From DATLHO01 sp035539855 (GTDB lineage Bacteria; Bacteroidota; Ignavibacteria; OLB7), in NCBI GenBank assembly GCA_035539855.1, contig DATLHO010000125.1:1-8528 (forward strand): 8,528 nt of DNA, in the 5' to 3' direction. The translations under genes were made by a program, and so were the position numbers. Within the stretch, counting starts at the first letter, position 1. Each line of letters opens with the position of its first letter. The notes beneath the pieces were generated by a model. That model saw only the letters and a list, made by a program, of their open reading frames with translations. It was not told the origin of the DNA and did no database searches. Of the stretch, positions 4,225 to 8,528 are shown in pieces.

Positions 4225-6345
4225 ATGACCCACATGCCCGAGCACTCACTGCGTCGTGCGCTCTCCGTCGGCGCTTATCTCGTTGCCTCGATGCTTGCAC
4301 TCCTCAGTCCGGCGGACGCGCAGACGATTCCATGGCCGGGCGCCGAGCGCGCCGCGCTTCGCCTGCCCGATAGTCTGTGGAACGAGATGCTCGGCGAGGT
4401 CGACCATCGCGACCGGCGTCTCGGCTACAGCGAAGAGGAAATGACGTGGTACGGCAGCGACCGGCACCGTCTGCGCTCGATCGGATTGCTCTTCCGCGAC
4501 GTGCGGACGGTGACGCGGTACTCGGGGCAGATCGCGACGCAGCTCGTCTCGGCCGCGCCGCGTGCGGAATCCGTCGTTCGCATCGGGTACTCGCTCACCG
4601 ACGTCGCGGCGGCGCGGTTCCTGCCGATGCCCGACAGCGCCGATCTCGGACTCGACGGTGCGACGCCGGCGTCGCCGATCGCGGCGCTGCGATCGATGGC
4701 CGGCGCGGGACGCTTCGACGAGCGCGCGCTCTCGCTGCCGCTGCCCATTCAGCGGCTCGTCGTGCGGCTGGTCGCCGGGACGATCGAGGCGACGCCGTGG
4801 CTCGAGCGGGCGCTGCCGCGCGCCCGGCTGGCGGGCCTGAGCGGCGGAGGACTCGACTCGCTCTATGCGCTGGCGATCGCACCGTGGTCGGAGGATCGCC
4901 TGGGACAGCCGGCGGTCCGGCGGCGCGAAGCGTTCGATCTGCCTGCGGCCGTCGATCGCGACTACCTCGCCTTCGCCTCGGCGATCGCGTTGTCGCATCT
5001 CAGTCGCGCTCTCGACGAGTACCGGGCGACGCCCGCCGGCGCGACCCCGTCGCTCGATCGTCCGCTCGAGCTCTCGACGCCGATCGGACTCGTGCGGATC
5101 ACCGGTGTCGGACGTGACACGATCACGACGCCGGCGGCCATCGCGATCGATCTCGGCGGCGACGATCTCTGGCGTGGACGTCACGGTGTCGGCTCGATCG
5201 CGACCACGCCCATCGCGATGGTCGTCGACCTGGGCGGAGCCGACGCGTACGATGCCGCGGCCGAAGCCATGGCGATCGGCTGCGGCGTGTTCGGCATCGG
5301 CATCGTCGCCGATCTCGGTGGAGACGACCGCTATCGCAGCCGCGAATCGGCACTTGGCGCTGCGTGGTACGGCACCGGCGTGCTCATCGATCACGCGGGC
5401 GACGACCGCTACGACACCGACAGTCTCTGGGGCCAGGGCGTCTCGCACGTCGGCGTCGGCGCGCTGATCGATCTCGCGGGCAACGATGTCTACACCTGCG
5501 CGCAGCAGTCGCAGGCGATGGGGTCGACTCTCGGAGCAGGGATTCTCCTCGACGTCGCCGGCAACGACCAGTACATCGCGCGCGACGACGGCAACATCTC
5601 GGAGCTCTACCTCGGCCAGTCGGTCGCGATGTCGCAGGGCTGCGGCTACGGACGGCGCGCCGATCTCGGCGACGGCCACAGCCTCGCCGGCGGCTACGGC
5701 GTCCTCGTCGACGGCGCGGGGAACGATCGCTATCACGCGACCGCGTGGAGTCAGGGGTGCGGCTACTGGTGGGGCGCGGGCTTCCTCGAGGACCTCGGCG
5801 GCGACGACACCTACCGCAACGGCAAGTACTCCTCCGGCGCCGGCGCGCACTTCGCGATCGGCCTGCAGGCGGATCTCTCGGGCAACGACCAATACAACGT
5901 GGGCAACAAGGCGGTGATGAACCAGTTCCAGGGACACGCCCGCGACGGCTCGATCGGGATCTCGATCGACGGAGACGGCGACGACCACTACCGCCTCGTG
6001 CGCAACTGCGGCGGCTCGGCTGACCTCGGGAGCATCGGGCTGCTGTGGGATCGTCGCGGCGACGACACCTACGAGATCACGTACGCCGAGGACACGACGA
6101 ACGTGGGATGGGCGAACACGCCGGCGCTGGGCACCGCCACGAGCTACCCGCCGTCGAACACGTTCCGCGACGATCTCGATGCGGTGGGGATCTTTCTCGA
6201 CGGTGGCGGCCGCGACGAGTATCGCTGGGACGGGCCGGCGCACGAAGTGGTTCGGCCGGACAACGGCGCTCGCTGGCGGTGGAATCGAGACAGGCGGTCG
6301 TGGGGACTTGGACTCGACGCGGAGATCTATCCGCCGCGGCCCTGA
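4225..6345 (+). CDS. Exported repeat protein with 27-residue D-x-x-G-x-D-x-Y repeats (predicted solenoid)
   Basis: The gene encodes 706 residues; an ATG at 4234 is an equally possible start. The signal peptide (hydrophobic segment 12-27) has a predicted cleavage ADA|Q33. Residues 34-300 are mixed helical sequence I do not recognise. From 309 there are 12 recognisable repeats with the core D-[LVHG]-x-G-[GNDA]-D-x-[YW], at 309, 335, 363, 389, 416, 443, 496, 523, 550, 582, 609 and 659. Spacing is 26-28 residues, with one 32 and two near-double gaps (53 and 50) that probably hold degenerate copies. Between cores run Gly-rich hydrophobic stretches such as GVGALIDLAGND. The acidic turns recall Ca-binding RTX loops, but the period is three times the RTX nonapeptide. 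A secreted or surface beta-solenoid binding Ca2+ is plausible inference; no catalytic motif is visible. It ends convergently with the OmpA-type gene. Confidence 0.8.
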   Translation: MTHMPEHSLRRALSVGAYLVASMLALLSPADAQTIPWPGAERAALRLPDSLWNEMLGEVDHRDRRLGYSEEEMTWYGSDRHRLRSIGLLFRDVRTVTRYSGQIATQLVSAAPRAESVVRIGYSLTDVAAARFLPMPDSADLGLDGATPASPIAALRSMAGAGRFDERALSLPLPIQRLVVRLVAGTIEATPWLERALPRARLAGLSGGGLDSLYALAIAPWSEDRLGQPAVRRREAFDLPAAVDRDYLAFASAIALSHLSRALDEYRATPAGATPSLDRPLELSTPIGLVRITGVGRDTITTPAAIAIDLGGDDLWRGRHGVGSIATTPIAMVVDLGGADAYDAAAEAMAIGCGVFGIGIVADLGGDDRYRSRESALGAAWYGTGVLIDHAGDDRYDTDSLWGQGVSHVGVGALIDLAGNDVYTCAQQSQAMGSTLGAGILLDVAGNDQYIARDDGNISELYLGQSVAMSQGCGYGRRADLGDGHSLAGGYGVLVDGAGNDRYHATAWSQGCGYWWGAGFLEDLGGDDTYRNGKYSSGAGAHFAIGLQADLSGNDQYNVGNKAVMNQFQGHARDGSIGISIDGDGDDHYRLVRNCGGSADLGSIGLLWDRRGDDTYEITYAEDTTNVGWANTPALGTATSYPPSNTFRDDLDAVGIFLDGGGRDEYRWDGPAHEVVRPDNGARWRWNRDRRSWGLGLDAEIYPPRP
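5149..6222 (+). repeat. 12-copy protein-level repeat region in the 706-aa gene
   Basis: This span encodes residues 309-666, bounded by the first and last D-x-x-G-x-D-x-Y cores. The copies are diverged at DNA level although the cores keep the GGCGACGAC-type codons, so the array is old or under selection rather than a recent slippage product. Confidence 0.8.
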
Positions 6346-6375
6346 AAGTCCGCCGCGGCCCTGACGGACCGCGGC
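6331..6375. terminator. Direct repeat and hairpin between the convergent genes
   Basis: The 15-mer CCGCCGCGGCCCTGA occurs twice (6331-6345, ending at the stop codon of the repeat-protein gene, and 6350-6364). Downstream, GCCGCGG (6352-6358) pairs with CCGCGGC (6369-6375) around a 10-nt loop. There is no U-run on either side, so any termination would be weak or rho-assisted. It lies in the 52-bp convergent gap, where a bidirectional terminator is expected. Confidence 0.35.
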
Positions 6376-6397
6376 AGCGATCACTGTATTGCGCGCG

Positions 6398-8020
6398 CTA
6401 CATCGAGACGATCGTGAAGTCGACGCGACGGTTCGCCTTGCGTCCTTCCTCGGTCTCGTTCGTGGCGACCGGCTGATGGAAGCCGTGGCCCTGGTACATC
6501 ACGCGCACCGGCTCGATACCGCAGACGCTCACGAGGTATTCCCGAACCGCGCGTGCGCGGCGGGCGGAGAGATCGCGGTTGTACTCATCGGTGCCGACGC
6601 TGTCGGTGTGGCCGCCGACCTCGATGCGCAGGCGCTCGCGTCCGGCAAGCAGCTCGCCGAGACGTCGAAGCTCGCTGGTCGACTCGCGGTTGAGCTCGGC
6701 CGAATCGTACTCGAAGAAGATGTTGTGCAGCGTGAAGCTCTCGTCGACGTCCATGCGCTCGAGCTGGAAGTCGCGATTGAGCTCGAGATAATCGATGCTG
6801 TCCTCGATCTCGTAGCGCGTCGAGGTGAAGACGTAGCCGGGAGCGCTGATCGAGATGCCGTAGGTCGTGCCCGGGCGCAGAACGGTCGAGTAGCGATCGT
6901 CGAAGCCGCTCGTGCGTCCGACGTACACGACGCTGTCGGTCGTCAGGTCCTCGATGCGCACGGTGGCCTCGACCGCCTCCTGCGTCTTCGCGTCGACGAC
7001 GGTGCCGCTGAGCAGCGCGACGCCGGCAGGACGCATCCACGGCTCCAGCGGCGCGGCCACGAGCGACTCGACCCCGTCCCGCGTCGACGACAGGTAGACC
7101 CGGTCGCCGGCGGCAGGAATCGAGAAGAACGCTTCGTCGCCGTCGCTGTTGATGGTGGGTCCGAGATTCGTCACCTCGTGGACCATGCCGGAGGAGTCGA
7201 ACGTCGCCCGGTAGATATCATCGCCGCCATGTCCGCCGTCTCGGCCCGAGGAGAAGTAGAGGGTCTTGCCGTCCGCCGCGATGAACGGCGAGTACGAGCC
7301 GCCCGGCGCGTTGACGGCGGGGCCGAGATTGACGGGCTCTCCCCAGGTGTCGCCGACGCGTCGTGAGACCCAGATCTGCTGCTCGCCGCGCTTGGAGCGA
7401 ACGGTCGTCGCGAAGTAGAACGTCTGCTCGTAGGCGTCGATCGCCGCGCCGTAGATATGGAAGTCGCGGCTGCGGTCGCGTGTCGTGAAGAAGCGCGACA
7501 GCGCGCCGCCCATCCCTTCGATCGAGACGACCTTCGTTCCCGCGAGCTCCGAGACGTAGAACGGACCACCCGAGGCTTCCCACCCCTGGCGCATCGAGAC
7601 GATGTACAGTCGCGTCCCGTTCGGACCGATCGCGGCGACGCCGTCGTCGGCGCTCGTGTTGATCTGCGGACCGAGGTTGACCGCCTCGCTCCAGAGCTCG
7701 CGACCGTCGGTCGTTGCGGTCCGCGAGCGGTAGTAGATGTCGTCATCCCACCGCGTGCTGTCCTGCACGAGGCTGGCCCAGTCGCGATCGCCGCGACGGG
7801 TGGAGTTGAAGAACATCATGCGGCCGTCGACGGTGACCAGCGGCGTGTTGTCGCGCGTCGGCAACGCACGGCGAGCCACTGGCTGCTCGATCTCGGTTTG
7901 AGAGCCGGGAGTTCCGAAGGTCAGCGCGGTCTGAGCCGGTGACGGTGATGGTATAGCAACGCACAGCAGCAGCCCGGCTGCGAATGCGCCCAGTATTGTA
8001 CGTGAAATAGGAGTGCCCAT
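6398..8020 (-). CDS. OmpA-family protein with PD40 beta-propeller repeats
   Basis: The gene encodes 540 residues. A signal peptide (hydrophobic 9-23, cleavage SPA29|Q30) is followed by PD40/TolB-like propeller blades with cores near 62-75, 128-145, 194-206, 246-270 (FIAADGKTLYFSSGRDGG) and 296-315. Three recurring NLGPxxN motifs lie at 115, 231 and 285. A carboxypeptidase-regulatory-like beta-sandwich (SGTVVDAKTQEAVEATV) covers about 338-418. The C-terminal OmpA/MotB domain is at 430-537: FFEYDSAEL (435-443), GHTDSVG (470-476), then NRDLSARRARAVREYL. Asp473 and Arg488 sit at the 15-residue spacing of the OmpA diaminopimelate-binding pair, so peptidoglycan binding should be intact. It is probably periplasmic or outer-membrane associated; the propeller presumably binds a partner protein. 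The start at 8020 is preferred over the 57-residue-longer frame because it begins the signal peptide. Confidence 0.9.
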   Translation of the reverse strand: MGTPISRTILGAFAAGLLLCVAIPSPSPAQTALTFGTPGSQTEIEQPVARRALPTRDNTPLVTVDGRMMFFNSTRRGDRDWASLVQDSTRWDDDIYYRSRTATTDGRELWSEAVNLGPQINTSADDGVAAIGPNGTRLYIVSMRQGWEASGGPFYVSELAGTKVVSIEGMGGALSRFFTTRDRSRDFHIYGAAIDAYEQTFYFATTVRSKRGEQQIWVSRRVGDTWGEPVNLGPAVNAPGGSYSPFIAADGKTLYFSSGRDGGHGGDDIYRATFDSSGMVHEVTNLGPTINSDGDEAFFSIPAAGDRVYLSSTRDGVESLVAAPLEPWMRPAGVALLSGTVVDAKTQEAVEATVRIEDLTTDSVVYVGRTSGFDDRYSTVLRPGTTYGISISAPGYVFTSTRYEIEDSIDYLELNRDFQLERMDVDESFTLHNIFFEYDSAELNRESTSELRRLGELLAGRERLRIEVGGHTDSVGTDEYNRDLSARRARAVREYLVSVCGIEPVRVMYQGHGFHQPVATNETEEGRKANRRVDFTIVSM

Positions 8021-8251
8021 GTGCCCGTATCCCCATTGCCCAAACGCACTCCGAACGCGCGCCGTGTAGTGCCCATTGTGACACGGCTCTTCGAAGTACC
8101 GGGGGATTGATGTGCGGGGGGGAGCGCAAGATACTCCGTTCCGGCCACGAAGCAAGCGCCGGCGCGGCACTACCTCGCGCAACCGCCCCACAATCGCGGT
8201 TTTCGCCCCGGAATCACGGTCGTGCCGCGATGTGGAAAATCCCCGCGACCG
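8021..8251. other. Upstream region of the OmpA-family gene
   Basis: This stretch has no credible gene. On the minus strand TTGCTT (8155-8150), a 16-nt spacer and TATCTT (8133-8128) form a possible sigma-70-type promoter about 100 nt before the OmpA start (3 and 4 of 6 consensus matches). The 9-mer ATGGGCACT occurs on the minus strand both at the start codon (8020-8012) and at 8076-8068. The upstream copy is out of frame and is probably coincidental. No strong hairpin was seen. Confidence 0.35.
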
Positions 8252-8396
8252 GCCGTGCCCGAGGCCAGCGCATTGCCCGACGCCATCGCATTGCCCGGCG
8301 CCAGCGCATTGCCCGGCGCCAGCGCATTGCCCGGCGCCGGCGCATTACCCGACGCCACGGCAATCACACGACGCCATCGCATTGCCCGACCCATGG
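8252..8396. repeat. 18-bp tandem repeat array, about eight units
   Basis: The consensus unit is GCATTGCCCGRCGCCAKC. Units start at 8252 (degenerate), 8270, 8288, 8306, 8324, 8342, 8360 (19 nt, degenerate) and 8379. The central copies at 8288 and 8306 are identical over 18 nt, and the array decays outward in both directions, as expected for slippage amplification. Because 18 is a multiple of three, hexapeptide-repeat frames are open on both strands; I do not regard these as coding. No spacers are present, so it is not a CRISPR. Confidence 0.85.
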
Positions 8397-8408
8397 CCCT
8401 GCCATGGG
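8390..8408. repeat. Seven-bp inverted repeat joining the tandem array to the REP-like element
   Basis: CCCATGG (8390-8396) pairs with CCATGGG (8402-8408) around a 5-nt loop. It overlaps the last tandem unit and the first bases of the 12-bp inverted repeat at 8406. Confidence 0.6.
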
Positions 8409-8523
8409 CTGGAAAAGCTGAGCCCCAAGGGCTCGCAGGCAATGGTGAACGTGCCGGAATCCCCAGCCGCTGACCGTGAGCCCGGAGGGCGCACCTTTTC
8501 CAGCCCGGGGCAACGCCCCGGGC
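8406..8523. repeat. REP-like nested inverted-repeat element
   Basis: A perfect 12-bp inverted repeat, GGGCTGGAAAAG (8406-8417) and CTTTTCCAGCCC (8495-8506), encloses two smaller hairpins: GAGCCC-CAA-GGGCTC (8420-8434) and GCCC-GGA-GGGC (8480-8490). Immediately to the right is a third, GCCCGGGGC-AAC-GCCCCGGGC (8503-8523), sharing bases with the 12-bp arm. GC-palindrome clusters with this look are typical of REP/BIME-type dispersed elements mobilised by RAYT transposases. I infer that class from the architecture; no transposase is in the window, and the element may continue past the right edge. Confidence 0.6.
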
Positions 8524-8528
8524 ACTGC

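Noticed and set aside
5149..6222. Classical RTX toxin repeats in the 706-aa protein
   Set aside because: RTX uses GGxGxDxUx nonapeptides in direct succession; here the acidic core recurs only every 27 residues and there is a Sec-type signal peptide instead of a type I C-terminal signal.
4246..6384. 712-codon open frame on the minus strand opposite the repeat-protein gene
   Set aside because: Its product is dominated by Arg, Val, Ala and Asp in GC-rich antisense style with no domain, signal or ribosome-binding site, while the plus strand has a signal peptide and a regular 27-residue repeat.
8252..8396. CRISPR-like array
   Set aside because: Units are directly contiguous with no unique spacers, and no cas genes are present.
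8170..8473. Hexapeptide-repeat frames (ALPGAS type, plus; GNALAP type, minus) over the 18-bp array
   Set aside because: They are open on both strands only because the repeat length is a multiple of three and lacks stops; no ribosome-binding site, and flanking residues are not protein-like.

Overview
The window is GC-rich DNA from a Gram-negative (diderm) bacterium. It encodes a lipoprotein with a lipobox, a small outer-membrane-type beta-barrel with a C-terminal aromatic residue, and an OmpA-domain peptidoglycan-binding protein. Three exported proteins have a signal peptide with Q as the first mature residue (ASA|Q, ADA|Q, SPA|Q). A PD40-OmpA fusion, GC-rich codons and REP-like hairpins would fit an environmental phylum such as Gemmatimonadota, Rhodothermota, Acidobacteriota or Planctomycetota. 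I cannot place it more precisely.

Layout. (1) Positions 1-1289, minus strand: a tight cluster of four small conserved genes, transcribed yhbY, a DinB-family gene, a nine-cysteine zinc-ribbon-like gene, then a YkgJ-type cysteine-cluster gene cut by the left edge. (2) 1290-1502: divergent intergenic region. (3) 1503-2582, plus: a glycerophosphodiester phosphodiesterase (GDPD)-family lipoprotein. (4) 2583-3602: about 1 kb without a convincing protein gene. It holds what I consider the most interesting content of the window: three diverged minus-strand cassettes in tandem. Each has the same promoter-like module (GTGACC, exactly 17 nt, then TCCTAT, TCCTAC or TCTAAC). Each then has a structured, non-coding body of about 190-230 nt and ends in a terminator-like hairpin whose stem shares the core CAGCCGG. 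This looks like a triplicated small-RNA locus. (5) 3603-6345, plus: an exported beta-barrel-like protein (179 aa), then an exported 706-aa protein whose C-terminal half holds 12 recognisable copies of a 27-residue D-x-x-G-x-D-x-Y repeat, probably a solenoid. The two are 82 nt apart and probably co-transcribed. (6) 6398-8020, minus: an exported PD40 / carboxypeptidase-regulatory-like / OmpA protein, convergent with the repeat protein. (7) 8021-8528: the OmpA upstream region, then an 18-bp tandem array and a REP-like cluster of nested inverted repeats that reaches the right edge.

Together, regions 3-6 look like an envelope locus (lipoprotein, outer-membrane protein, secreted repeat protein, peptidoglycan anchor) with a small-RNA array beside it. 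The idea that the RNAs regulate envelope genes is inference only. Region 1 looks like ordinary housekeeping and RNA or metal-binding genes.
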